A stretch of DNA of 49,281 nucleotides from Rhodospirillales bacterium (GTDB lineage: Bacteria > Pseudomonadota > Alphaproteobacteria > CACIAM-22H2), in NCBI GenBank assembly GCA_947445225.1, contig CANFCX010000006.1, forward strand, positions 1-49,281. Direction: 5' to 3'. This document shows positions 18,134 to 26,000 of this stretch, in pieces. Position 1 is the stretch's first letter; each line of letters opens with the position of its first letter. Both the position numbers and the translations under genes were made by a program. The notes beneath the pieces were generated by a model. It worked only from the letters and a program-made list of their open reading frames with translations, was not told the origin of the DNA and did no database searches.

Positions 18134-18876
18134 TCGCGGCGAGCCATGGGGGTCAGGTGAAAGGTGACGGCCTCATCGATGACGGCGAAGTTAAATCGCC
18201 GATAAAGCCGGTTGGAGGGGAGGTTCGAGGCCTGTGTGCCGGCGCGCATCGTTTCGGCGCGGCCGTCATAGTGTCGCAGGGCGCCGGCGATGAGCGCCGC
18301 ACCCAACCCGCGCCCGCGTTTGTCCTGGGCGACGGCGATCAGATCGATGGTCACTTCCGGCCCAGCCAACTGGCAGATAACGAATCCGGCAATCGCATCG
18401 GCTTCGCACGCGACATGGATCGAATCGGCCCGGCCGTCGAAAGCATTGGCCACCCATTTCGCCTTGATTTCATCCGCGGCCGAACGTTCGATTTCCGGGT
18501 CGACATGATAACGATCATAACCGAATGCCGTGCGCGCGATAGCGACACATGCCGGCGCGTCGATCGCGGTCGCCGGTCGGACGCCGGGCGGCACCGACGG
18601 CACCGGTCGCAGCGGCCGGCGGTAGGTGACGAGAGTTTCGATCGGCCGGAAACCGCCACGCTCAAGGGCGGCGGCAAGATCGTGACGGGCGGCGGGGATA
18701 CGACAGGATACGAGGAGAGCTCCGGCGCGACGGGCCTCCTCGACAAGGAAAGGCACCTCGTCACCGCCGGGGCTGGAGGCCTGCGCCGGAAACACCAATC
18801 GAAAAACCGGCCCTCCAAGAATCCCCGATTCAAAGGGCTCTGGCCGCAGCATGGCGGCGGAGGTGTCTGCGCTCAT
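18130..18876 (-). CDS. GNAT-family N-acetyltransferase
   Basis: A 248-residue protein. ATG 18876 is chosen because it overlaps the stop of the methyltransferase gene (ATGA); an in-frame start at 19008 would read deep into that gene. The C-terminal half is a GNAT domain: PEVTIDLIAVAQDKRGRGLGAALI holds the acetyl-CoA-binding RGRGLG, followed by RAGTQASNLPSNRLYRRFNF. The N-terminal half resembles a second, degenerate GNAT half, as in WecD-like sugar acetyltransferases. In this operon it probably acetylates the amino sugar made by the DegT enzyme. Substrate unproven. Confidence 0.82.
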   Translation of the reverse strand: MSADTSAAMLRPEPFESGILGGPVFRLVFPAQASSPGGDEVPFLVEEARRAGALLVSCRIPAARHDLAAALERGGFRPIETLVTYRRPLRPVPSVPPGVRPATAIDAPACVAIARTAFGYDRYHVDPEIERSAADEIKAKWVANAFDGRADSIHVACEADAIAGFVICQLAGPEVTIDLIAVAQDKRGRGLGAALIAGALRHYDGRAETMRAGTQASNLPSNRLYRRFNFAVIDEAVTFHLTPMARRE

Positions 18877-19688
18877 CGCGAGGCGGTTGGCGCGAGGAAG
18901 GCGCGAAGCGTGAACTTTCCGCTCGGTTCGCGCAGCCGGCGCACAAGATCGGCGCGGCAACCGGCCCGTACGGCGAGCAGGCTCAACGATGTCAGGCTGA
19001 AGGCGCAATGATGTTCGACAAAAAACTCTTCGCGCTCCGGCCCCGCCGAAAGCGCCGCCTCGCCGTCGGGAACTTCCACATAAACGATGCCACCCGCCGC
19101 GGCCAGGCCAGCGGCCCGGGCCAGCATCTCGACCATATTCGGAACGTGTTCGATCACCTTGTTCAGGGTGACAAGCGTGAAGCGGCCGGAAATCGACGCG
19201 GTCATGAAGTCGCCACAGATCGCGGTCATTCCGGCGACGTCATTGGCGTGGCGCACGGCGGCCGGATCGGGATCGATTCCCGCGCATTGCCATCCCGCTG
19301 CGCGCATCGCCGCCCCGAATACGGCCAAGCCGGACCCAACATCGAACAAAGTGCGTGGCAGTGCGCCGGTATGTTCACCCGCATAGGCCAGTATCTCGGC
19401 GACCCTGTGCCGATTGTCTGAACGATCCAGGGGAAGCGCCATGATCCGGTCGAAAACCTGCCGCCGGCGATCGCCATAGGTGGCGGTGGCGTAGGCACCG
19501 GAGTAGATGCGCTCCAGGTCCATGGCATGGCGATTAACGACATGGCCGCAATTGTCGCATCGCCACAACTCGCGGCGATAGTTGGGCAGTCCGAAATCGG
19601 TTTCGCCGGGCGGCGGCGCGGTGAATCGATGGCGGAAGCTGTGGCTCGCGCCGCCACATAAACCGCAGGGTTCAACCGAGGACTTCAC
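18873..19688 (-). CDS. SAM-dependent methyltransferase with N-terminal zinc-ribbon-like cysteines
   Basis: A class I methyltransferase of the Methyltransf_23 type, about 271 residues. The N-terminal PCGLCGG and RCDNCGHV form two CxxC pairs, a probable zinc site found in sugar C- or O-methyltransferases. The SAM site is TLFDVGSGLAVFGAAMR, then GIDPDP; VIEHVPNM is the motif after the third strand. GTG 19688 is preferred because it lies 11 nt after the amidotransferase stop; ATG 19742 would add 18 residues and overlap that gene by 43 nt. Its target is probably a sugar of the operon, but could be a polysaccharide end group. Confidence 0.85.
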   Translation of the reverse strand: MKSSVEPCGLCGGASHSFRHRFTAPPPGETDFGLPNYRRELWRCDNCGHVVNRHAMDLERIYSGAYATATYGDRRRQVFDRIMALPLDRSDNRHRVAEILAYAGEHTGALPRTLFDVGSGLAVFGAAMRAAGWQCAGIDPDPAAVRHANDVAGMTAICGDFMTASISGRFTLVTLNKVIEHVPNMVEMLARAAGLAAAGGIVYVEVPDGEAALSAGPEREEFFVEHHCAFSLTSLSLLAVRAGCRADLVRRLREPSGKFTLRAFLAPTASR

Positions 19689-19699
19689 CGCCGCCAAGG

Positions 19700-20815
19700 C
19701 TACCAAATCCAGTCCTCGATCAGGAAATCCGGGATCCGCCATTTGCCCTGGTCATTGAGCCAAATTTCCCGGTTGCGGAAGCCTTCGGTCACTTCCCAGA
19801 ACCAGGCTTCCTTTTCGCCGAGAAATTCGCAGAAGGCCGCGATGTCGGCGGTTGGCACCTGGAGGCCGATCTTTCTCAATGTCGCCACGGCCTCGTCCCG
19901 GGTAAGGAGACCGTAGCGGATTTGCGAAGACAGATTGTCGAAAGCACGCGTGAACCCGAATTTGTACCATTTCAGGAAGTGATGGATCGACAGGAACTGG
20001 CAGTCGAGATCCGCGAACGCCCAGACCCCCACCTTGAGATAATCGCTGCCGGAAACGAAACCGCGGGCGGCGGCCAGACGCGCGTTCTCGAACGAGTTCC
20101 ACTTGAAAAATGTACCGAGAAAGATCGAATCCGTCATGAATTCGGCTTCGTCGGGAAGCTGATACGGCGTCAATTCTTGCGCCGTGAGACCTTCCGCCCC
20201 GACCCAGTCATGCGGGCGCGTGCCGAAAAGGCAGCCATGTTTGGCCAGCCAACCGCGATCCAGCCTCGTCGCGAACCGCTCTTCTTCCTTGCCGCCATAT
20301 TCAAGCTGCGGGTTCTCGCCCCAGACGATGAGGGGTATGCGGAGCTTGACCGCCAGGCGCAGCGGAATCGCGAACAAAGCCATGTGCATGGGCAGCCCGC
20401 TAATGCCCTTGCGGGTGAAGGCGGCCTTCATGAAACGGCGCTCGACATCGGGGTCGATGCTGTAATCGATATGATCGATGCCCAGCTTGGCGATCATGCT
20501 GTCGAGGTTGCGCTGGCCGACCGCGGTGCGCCCGGGCGTGCGCCATGTAATTCCCAGAACCTTCAGCCCGGCTTCCTGGCACCGAATCACTTGATACCAG
20601 CTATCTTTGCCGCCGCTGACCGGAACGATGCAATCGTAACCCGTGGACCGCGCCTTGGCCGATGCCACGATTTCCTGGAACGCCGCGGCTCGGGCGGGCC
20701 AATCGATTCGCGTTTCCTTGTCGGCATGGCCGGCGCAGGCGGAGCAAACGCCACGATCATCGATGGTTATTCCCGGGCGCGTATCGGGCAATATGCAGCG
20801 GGAGCAGTATCTCAT
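19700..20815 (-). CDS. N-acetyl sugar amidotransferase (PseA/WbpG-like)
   Basis: A 371-residue PP-loop ATPase that installs an amidine on an acetamido sugar in the known family members. The N-terminus has MRYCSRCILPDTRPG and CSACAGH, four cysteines probably binding zinc. The PP-loop is VPVSGGKDSWYQ (about residue 67). IVWGENPQLEYGG and SDYLKVGVWA are family segments. It is the first gene of the minus-strand sugar operon. In the WbpG system the ammonia comes from HisH/HisF-like partners; none is encoded here, so ammonia supply is unexplained. Product: perhaps an acetamidino sugar (inference). Confidence 0.88.
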   Translation of the reverse strand: MRYCSRCILPDTRPGITIDDRGVCSACAGHADKETRIDWPARAAAFQEIVASAKARSTGYDCIVPVSGGKDSWYQVIRCQEAGLKVLGITWRTPGRTAVGQRNLDSMIAKLGIDHIDYSIDPDVERRFMKAAFTRKGISGLPMHMALFAIPLRLAVKLRIPLIVWGENPQLEYGGKEEERFATRLDRGWLAKHGCLFGTRPHDWVGAEGLTAQELTPYQLPDEAEFMTDSIFLGTFFKWNSFENARLAAARGFVSGSDYLKVGVWAFADLDCQFLSIHHFLKWYKFGFTRAFDNLSSQIRYGLLTRDEAVATLRKIGLQVPTADIAAFCEFLGEKEAWFWEVTEGFRNREIWLNDQGKWRIPDFLIEDWIW

Positions 20816-20941
20816 TGAGATCGCATCCGGTCCGTTGTTTCGGCGGGAGGCCGTGTTTCACGATAGGGCGGTGATGGTAAATGATTGGTTTATGAATATG
20901 GCCGACGTCGCGTCCCGCGGCGGCCGGGACGCGGCGCAGAT

Positions 20942-20959
20942 TGTTGCATGTTTGCAACA
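20942..20959. promoter_or_regulatory. Perfect 7-bp palindrome between divergent genes (operator candidate)
   Basis: TGTTGCA (20942-20948), TGTT spacer, TGCAACA (20953-20959) form an exact inverted repeat. It lies in the 264-nt region between the minus-strand sugar operon (start 20815) and the plus-strand EPS remnant (from 21080), where a regulator of both could bind. Nothing else in that region is recognisable; I could not assign a promoter confidently. Confidence 0.5.
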
Positions 20960-21079
20960 TGCCTAGCGGCGATTAGCTGTATTCGTAATTTCCCTTGAGT
21001 TGGGCGGGCCTGCGCGGTGAAGCCTATACCCTAGCTTGGGTCACATCCGCGACCAGAGAGTGGGGTTTCCATTTCAAGA

Positions 21080-21323
21080 TTGACGAAGCTGTTTGCCAGG
21101 GCCGCGATCATCGGTCTCGCCATGTTCGGCGGCGCCCAGCCCGTGTTCGCGCAAACACTCACAGAAGCGGAGGCCGTTGCGGCTCAAGCTCTTGATGGAA
21201 ATCGGTGCCAAAGTCGGCATCGCCATATCGCAAGTCAATACGCGCAAACAGTCCCGCTACGGATACAATTATGGCGGCTATGGCGGGTACTATGGCAAGT
21301 ACCGGGACTACTACGTCGACTAA
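21080..21323 (+). pseudogene. Fusion scar: export-protein signal peptide joined to the Tyr-rich tail of a Wzc-like kinase
   Basis: From TTG 21080 one frame encodes a clean signal peptide (TKLFARAAIIGLAMFGGAQPVFAQ), like those of Wza/KpsD export proteins, then EAEAVAAQAL. From about 21183 a second frame encodes KLLMEIGAKVGIAISQVNTRKQ and then a tail with ten Tyr in about 20 residues, ending GKYRDYYVD and TAA at 21321-21323. The tail matches the C-terminal autophosphorylation cluster of bacterial tyrosine kinases such as Wzc, and EAVAA-LKLL joins smoothly if the frame is shifted. So an N-terminus and a kinase C-terminus appear joined by a deletion plus frameshift. About 600-700 residues of kinase are missing. 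Confidence 0.6.
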
Positions 21324-22038
21324 CAAGCGAAGGGATTTAGGGCGCGAGAATCGTCCCAGGCATTGGACATCTTATGTCGTCCCGCTCCTGGCGGGCGCGA
21401 TCGGTGTCCTTCTCCTGATATTGGCGGTCCCGCGGCTCATCGCCGCCTTCATCGTTTTACCGACGGCGCCAATTCTTCAGGACGTCAGGGATGGCAAGCC
21501 GGTAAGTCGAGAAGACCTCGAACGGCTGTCCGTAAGCCAAATAAGGGCGGCCGGTTATGTGGATTGGGGCCAGCTGTGGACCGATGCCGCGTTGGCCGAC
21601 GTGACGGCGTCGCTGCTCCCCTCCATACCCATCGAGGAGAAGCTGCAACTCCTGAACCGAGCGGACGATTCGCTTCGAAAGGGCCTGTCCCTCGCGCCCG
21701 CGAACACCTTTGGTTGGGCAAGGTTCGCCTATGTGCGATTTGTCCTTGGCGACCGCAAACAGGCGGCCGACGCGATCGAAATGTCGATTCTGACGGGGCG
21801 TTACGAACCGCGGCTTGCCCCCTCCCGGCTCGACCTGGCGTTTCTTGTTTGGCAATCATTCAGTGAAGACGCCCGCGATTTGCTTGCCGAGCAAGTGCGG
21901 TGGCAGTGGAAAAAGCAGCCCGACGACCTGCTGCGCTCCGCGATTAGGCGCAACATGGCTGCAATTGTGCGCGAACAGCTGGAGGAAGAAGAACGACCGG
22001 CATTTGACAAGAGGGTGTTGGCGCTTTCGTCGCGTTGA
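21271..22038 (+). CDS. Single-pass membrane protein of the EPS locus, function unknown
   Basis: About 255 residues. The start is uncertain: ATG 21271, 21280 or 21289, all overlapping the Wzc-like tail in another frame; 21271 is used here. After a polar N-terminus one strong membrane segment follows (SYVVPLLAGAIGVLLLILAVPRLIAAF, about residues 39-64). The remainder is helical and soluble, with a TPR-like pattern (NRADDSLRKGLSLAPANTFGWARFAYVRFVLGD). I recognise no family. Similar small membrane proteins often accompany polysaccharide export kinases, but this is contextual only. The overlap with the kinase tail suggests it was the next gene of the former EPS operon. Confidence 0.7.
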   Translation: MAAMAGTMASTGTTTSTNKRRDLGRENRPRHWTSYVVPLLAGAIGVLLLILAVPRLIAAFIVLPTAPILQDVRDGKPVSREDLERLSVSQIRAAGYVDWGQLWTDAALADVTASLLPSIPIEEKLQLLNRADDSLRKGLSLAPANTFGWARFAYVRFVLGDRKQAADAIEMSILTGRYEPRLAPSRLDLAFLVWQSFSEDARDLLAEQVRWQWKKQPDDLLRSAIRRNMAAIVREQLEEEERPAFDKRVLALSSR

Positions 22039-22260
22039 CGCCGGGATTTTGCGGCCCGGCCAGCCCGATCTTGCCGACACCCGGAACCAATGAGGAACGG
22101 GCCGACCGCGGTTGGCATTGACGGTCCCCGGTCTTTTGTCACACAACTATGTCGCTCGTCGTGACCGTGCCACGACAATGCGGCAGCAAAATGCTCTGCG
22201 CCTTCTAAGGGGCGGCCAAACAGCCCGGCGCGGTGATCCCAGGCATCCAAGGGGGAGCCT

Positions 22261-23376
22261 ATGTGGGGGAAATTTCGGTGGCCCCGGCCGGTGGTAGCGC
22301 TGCCGGCATCGATCTACGGCGCCGTTGCGACGGCGTTTCTGATTCCGGTCATTCTGCCACCGGCCGGACGTACCCCCGTCGATCCTCCACAACTGGCTGT
22401 GTCAGCGGGCCTCGGAGCCTCGCTTGCCCTCGACCTATCTTTCGGTAGCGAGAACGCTGCGGCGTCGGACGATGAACGTGAGCGCGGTATAGCAGCTTTC
22501 ACGCGCGGCCGACTGCCCGGCCAGAGTCGCGAAACCGAACACGACCGCGGCCAATGGCTCACCGCGGGGCTGCCGTGGAGATACGGCTCGGCCGAGCCCG
22601 AACGGCCGCTTTCAGCCCAGGTCGCCAGGGCGCAGGGGTTGGCGAGCCAATTTGCCGACCTTGGCTACACGCTCGACAGCGTTCGCGAAGAGGGCGGTTT
22701 GGTTCCCCGCCACTCCTTGGTTCGGCTGCCGAGAGAACTGCTTGGGCTCGATGTTCCCGAGATCCGTAAGCGGGTCTTTTTGACTTTGGTCTTGCCCCTG
22801 GTTCTCCAGGAAAACGAACGCATCCTCACTCAACGCGAGCGTCTAACCATCCTCCGGGATCGGATTGCCGATGGCGGATCGCCGGGGCCGGAGGAACGGC
22901 AATGGGTGCGGGAACTCTGCATCCAATATCGCCTCGCCGGTGATGACATCGACGAGCTGCTCCGGCGCGTGGACGTTATCCCACCGTCATTGGCCCTGGC
23001 GCAGGCGGCGGTGGAGACCGGTTGGGGCACCTCGCGTGTGGCGCAGCGCGGGCACGCCCTCTTTGGGCAGATGCGACAGGGCCGGCGTCCCGGCCAGTGG
23101 GTGGTTCGTACCTTCGGCGACTTGCCGGCGGCGGTCGCGGCCTATGCCACGAACTTGAATACACACTGGGCCTATCGGCGGTTCCGCGACCAGCGCGCCG
23201 AAATGCGGCAACACGCGCAAGAACCCGATGGCTACCGGTTGGCGTTATTGATCGATCTCTATTCGGAGAAGCGGTTCGAATATATTCGCGACGTGCGCAC
23301 CGTCATTCGCCACAATCGGTTGGACGCCCTCGACGCCGCTCGCCTCGGCGATCGGGCAGTATTGCCGCTGACCTAA
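22261..23376 (+). CDS. Bax-like glucosaminidase-domain protein
   Basis: A 371-residue protein. The start is ATG 22261, with AAGGGGGAG just upstream. A hydrophobic N-terminal segment (PVVALPASIYGAVATAFLIPVIL) indicates a membrane anchor or uncleaved signal. The C-terminal half (about 230-350) is the Bax/FlgJ-type glucosaminidase domain: DVIPPSLALAQAAVETGWGTSRVA, with the catalytic Glu, then HALFGQ and FGDLPAAVAAYATNLNTHWAYRRFR. It would cut glycan strands of peptidoglycan. A 222-nt gap separates it from the membrane protein gene; I see no regulatory signal there that I would defend. Confidence 0.87.
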   Translation: MWGKFRWPRPVVALPASIYGAVATAFLIPVILPPAGRTPVDPPQLAVSAGLGASLALDLSFGSENAAASDDERERGIAAFTRGRLPGQSRETEHDRGQWLTAGLPWRYGSAEPERPLSAQVARAQGLASQFADLGYTLDSVREEGGLVPRHSLVRLPRELLGLDVPEIRKRVFLTLVLPLVLQENERILTQRERLTILRDRIADGGSPGPEERQWVRELCIQYRLAGDDIDELLRRVDVIPPSLALAQAAVETGWGTSRVAQRGHALFGQMRQGRRPGQWVVRTFGDLPAAVAAYATNLNTHWAYRRFRDQRAEMRQHAQEPDGYRLALLIDLYSEKRFEYIRDVRTVIRHNRLDALDAARLGDRAVLPLT

Positions 23377-23399
23377 TCATCCACGGCCGGCGATGCACG

Positions 23400-23951
23400 T
23401 CACATCATGGGCGGCGCCAGAGCGCCATCGGCGATCAGCGGAAAACGTCGCGCGTCGTGGAGCTGGTAGTGCCACCATTCGCGTGCGTAAAAATCCCAAC
23501 CGGACGCCGTCATCAGGCCCAACAGAAGAAGGCGGTTGCGTTGCGCGGCGGGGCGAACCGCGCTCGCGCCGTGGTGCGACAGCGGCGTGAAGGCGTCGAA
23601 GGCCGTACCCATATCGAGTTCACGCCCGTCGCCATTCACCAGTGTTAGATCGATGGCCGCGCCGCGAGAATGCGGGGAGCCGCGCCGTGGATCGGCGAGG
23701 AAATCCGGATCCGGGCGAAACCGCCACATCATCCATTGCGCCTCCGGCGGTCGGTAGGCATCGAATACCTTCAGGCGCAGTCCCAATTCGCCGGCAAGCT
23801 CGGTCGCCCGCAGCAATCGGGCTGCGGCCTCTTCATTCAGGTAGCACGCTGGCCTTTGATAGATTGTATTGCCGGTGAAATTATCCCTCGTTGCATAGGC
23901 GATGCTGGCGATCACGCCGAATCGCGGTTGTGTGATGTCCACAAGATTCAT
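23400..23951 (-). CDS. D-alanyl-D-alanine dipeptidase (VanX/DdpX family)
   Basis: A 183-residue zinc dipeptidase that hydrolyses D-Ala-D-Ala. The zinc ligands lie in SPHSRGAAIDLTL (SxHxxGxAxD) and EWWHY, the two family signatures; KVFDAYRPPEAQ carries the conserved Arg. ATG 23951 is preferred (GGAGT 10 nt upstream), with GTG 23963 as an alternative. There is no obvious signal peptide, so it is probably cytoplasmic, as DdpX in E. coli, where it serves D-Ala reuse. No vanH/vanA ligase or ddp transporter flanks it, so glycopeptide resistance is not indicated. Confidence 0.9.
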   Translation of the reverse strand: MNLVDITQPRFGVIASIAYATRDNFTGNTIYQRPACYLNEEAAARLLRATELAGELGLRLKVFDAYRPPEAQWMMWRFRPDPDFLADPRRGSPHSRGAAIDLTLVNGDGRELDMGTAFDAFTPLSHHGASAVRPAAQRNRLLLLGLMTASGWDFYAREWWHYQLHDARRFPLIADGALAPPMM

Positions 23952-24034
23952 GAGCGCGGGCACTCCTTGCCAGGGACCGCTGTTGCCGCAGGGTGTATCA
24001 TGACCTGCGCTTTCGCGGGACGAGATCGGACATC

Positions 24035-24712
24035 ATGAATATTCTCGCGGTCGATAGTGCAACGAAGGCTTGCTCCGTGGCCATTTGGCGCGGCGATCGG
24101 ATTGGCGCGCGGCGTTTTGTGCCAACGGCTCGTGGCCATGCCGAGATGCTGGTTCCCATGGTGAGCGGGGTCATGAAGGATGCCGGCCTTAGGTTTTCTG
24201 ACCTCGATCGGCTGGCGGTAACCATCGGCCCCGGCCATTTCACCGGCCTGCGCGCCGGTCTGGCCGCGATTCGCGGCGTTGCCCTGGCTTCGGGGCTGCC
24301 GGTGATTGGAATGACCACACTGATGGCCGTTGCGCATGGTGTTGCCCTGGAGAAAAGGTTGGGTCGGCGAATTGTCGTGGCTTTGGAATCAAAACGCGCC
24401 GAGATCTACGTTCAGATGTTTGACGAGCGGTTGATGCCACTGTCCGCGCCCTTGGCGCTTACGCCCATGGCGGCCGCGGCAGATTTGCACGGCCCCGTTC
24501 TCCTTGTTGGTGATGGTGGCGTTCGTCTGATGGCGGCTCTGGCCGATGGACAGGCGGAGTTCGCCGATGCCGGCGCCTGGCCGGATGCGGCTGTTGTCGC
24601 CAGGGTGGCCGCGGCTTTGCCCGAGCCGGCCGCGGGGGATCTTCCGGCGCCTATTTATCTCCATCCCGCCGAGGCCCAAATTCCGGCGTCGGACGGGGGG
24701 CGCCGGCCATGA
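24035..24712 (+). CDS. tsaB: tRNA threonylcarbamoyladenosine biosynthesis protein TsaB
   Basis: A 225-residue ASKHA-fold protein. The N-terminus MNILAVDSATKACSVAIW and TIGPGHFTGLRAGLAAIRGVALA are the TsaB signatures. With TsaD and TsaE it transfers threonylcarbamoyl to A37 of ANN-reading tRNAs; TsaB is a non-catalytic partner. ATG 24035 begins the first beta strand; an earlier in-frame start at 23993 lacks homology. Its TGA overlaps the ATG of rimI (ATGA), a common pairing. Confidence 0.93.
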   Translation: MNILAVDSATKACSVAIWRGDRIGARRFVPTARGHAEMLVPMVSGVMKDAGLRFSDLDRLAVTIGPGHFTGLRAGLAAIRGVALASGLPVIGMTTLMAVAHGVALEKRLGRRIVVALESKRAEIYVQMFDERLMPLSAPLALTPMAAAADLHGPVLLVGDGGVRLMAALADGQAEFADAGAWPDAAVVARVAAALPEPAAGDLPAPIYLHPAEAQIPASDGGRRP

Positions 24713-25212
24713 GCCAAAGGCTGCCGCGGCCGATGCGAGCCGGCGATGTGCCGGCCGTAGCCGCGTTATACAAACAATGCCTGTCGGAAACGTGGAGCGC
24801 CGCTTCCATCGGGCAGTTCATATCGCGTACGGGTGTGGTCGCTCTCTTGATGGAAGACCCGGACGTCTTTCCCGGGAATCCGGTGGCGTTCGTGATCGCT
24901 CGCGTGGTTGGGGAAGACGGGGAGATTCTGTCGCTCGGCGTTCTTAGCCAACATCGTCGGCGCGGCGTCGCGGCGCGGCTGGTCACCGCGATCCTGCGTC
25001 GGGCGGCGGCCATGGGCGCGCGCCAGATCTTCCTTGAAGTCGCGGAGGACAATAATGCGGCACGGGCGCTGTATGCCGGGCTTGGTTTTGACCTTGTCGG
25101 GCGGAGAACTGCCTATTATCGCCGCCGCGACGCCGCGCCCGTCGATGCGTTGACGATGAGCCGCCAGTTGGCCCAAGAGGCGGAGATCGTGTCTACGCTT
25201 CGGCGGCGTTAA
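24709..25212 (+). CDS. rimI: Ribosomal protein S18 alanine N-acetyltransferase RimI
   Basis: A 167-residue GNAT protein. The acetyl-CoA site is SLGVLSQHRRRGVAARLVTAIL (about residues 76-97), followed by FLEVAEDNNAARALYAGLGFDLVGRRTAYYR, the C-terminal GNAT signature ending in the catalytic Tyr region. RimI acetylates the N-terminal Ala of ribosomal protein S18. Its ATG overlaps the tsaB stop, as in many bacteria. Some RimI homologues have other targets, so the substrate is inferred. Confidence 0.9.
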   Translation: MSQRLPRPMRAGDVPAVAALYKQCLSETWSAASIGQFISRTGVVALLMEDPDVFPGNPVAFVIARVVGEDGEILSLGVLSQHRRRGVAARLVTAILRRAAAMGARQIFLEVAEDNNAARALYAGLGFDLVGRRTAYYRRRDAAPVDALTMSRQLAQEAEIVSTLRRR

Positions 25213-25232
25213 CTCAGGGCGGTTGCTCCTTG

Positions 25233-25266
25233 CTGGCAAATTTGTCTCAAGACCGTCATTTGCCAG
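25233..25266. repeat. Nested inverted repeat between rimI and fur
   Basis: CTGGCAAAT (25233-25241) and ATTTGCCAG (25258-25266) are exact reverse complements with a 16-nt spacer. Inside the spacer, GTCT-CA-AGAC (25244-25253) is a second perfect palindrome. It lies 20 nt after the rimI stop, so it could be a transcription end without a T-tract, or an operator for fur. It is not a recognisable 19-bp Fur box. Confidence 0.6.
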
Positions 25267-25405
25267 GCGGCGCGTACGCTCATATAAGTCGCATTGTCCG
25301 CATGTCGCAGGGCGCGATTTGGCACCGAGTACATGAATCATCCGCGATTCGCGAGCCCGACCCCAACAGGTGTTTCTTGCCGCAATAGACCCGCGCCAGC
25401 GGGTT

Positions 25406-25435
25406 TTGTACCCGGCGGCGCCGCTTCGATATATA
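25406..25435 (+). promoter_or_regulatory. Candidate sigma-70-type promoter of fur
   Basis: TTGTAC (25406-25411) and TATATA (25430-25435) are separated by 18 nt, a good match to -35/-10 elements. Transcription would begin near 25442, just ahead of the GTG codons used by fur. This helps exclude the longer upstream start codons of that frame at 25294 and 25333. Confidence 0.5.
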
Positions 25436-25476
25436 CTTTGCCCGATACGATCCGATACGGGTGGGTGGCCTTGCCG

Positions 25477-25941
25477 GTGGAAATAGCGAGCGAAGGGAAG
25501 TCGGGCCGCGTTGAATCGCGCCTGGAAAGGCTTTGCCTCGAAAAAGGCTTGAAGATGACCGGCCAGCGCCGCGTGATCGCCCGTGTGCTCTCCGACGCGA
25601 GCGATCATCCCGACGTCGAGCAGGTCTATAATCGCGCCGTCGCCATTGACCCGCGAATCAGCATCGCAACGGTCTATCGAACGTTACGGTTGTTCGAGGA
25701 GGCCAGCATCCTCTCGCGGCACGAATTCGGCAGCGGTCGCTCGCGTTACGAAGAGGCGCGCGAGGATCATCACGATCATCTAATCGACATTCAATCCGGT
25801 CGTGTCATCGAATTCCGCAATGAGACGATCGAGGCTCTGCAGCAGGAGATTGCGCGCGAGCTTGGCTACCGACTCGTGGGGCACCGCCTGGAGCTTTATG
25901 CTTCACCCCTGAACGCGGTGCCGAAAACCGAAAAGACATGA
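25477..25941 (+). CDS. fur: Fur-family transcriptional regulator
   Basis: A 154-residue regulator, probably iron- or manganese-responsive. RLERLCLEKGLKMTGQRRVIARVL starts the winged helix, DVEQVYNRA and SIATVYRTLRLFEEA form the recognition region, and REDHHDHLIDIQSG carries metal-binding His residues of the dimerisation domain. The C-terminal CxxC pairs of gamma-proteobacterial Fur are absent, as is usual in alphaproteobacterial Fur/Mur. No ATG fits: the start is GTG 25477 or GTG 25465, both downstream of the candidate promoter. It could equally be Mur or Irr by family; Irr usually has a heme-regulatory motif, which I do not see. Confidence 0.87.
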   Translation: MEIASEGKSGRVESRLERLCLEKGLKMTGQRRVIARVLSDASDHPDVEQVYNRAVAIDPRISIATVYRTLRLFEEASILSRHEFGSGRSRYEEAREDHHDHLIDIQSGRVIEFRNETIEALQQEIARELGYRLVGHRLELYASPLNAVPKTEKT

Positions 25942-26000
25942 ATTGATTGGATGAGTTGTTGCCGTTCCAACCGGCACGCACCCAAGCAAGGAACCGGCCC

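Noticed and set aside
13765-20815. Complete legionaminic or pseudaminic acid pathway
   Set aside because: Several enzymes fit, but no NeuB-type synthase or hydrolysing epimerase is present, so the complete pathway cannot be claimed.
20816-21079. Small gene in the divergent gap (67 codons, minus)
   Set aside because: No homology or ribosome-binding site; it spans the palindrome and looks like a chance frame.
23400-23951. Glycopeptide-resistance (van) cluster
   Set aside because: Only a VanX-like dipeptidase is present; no vanH, vanA or regulators flank it.
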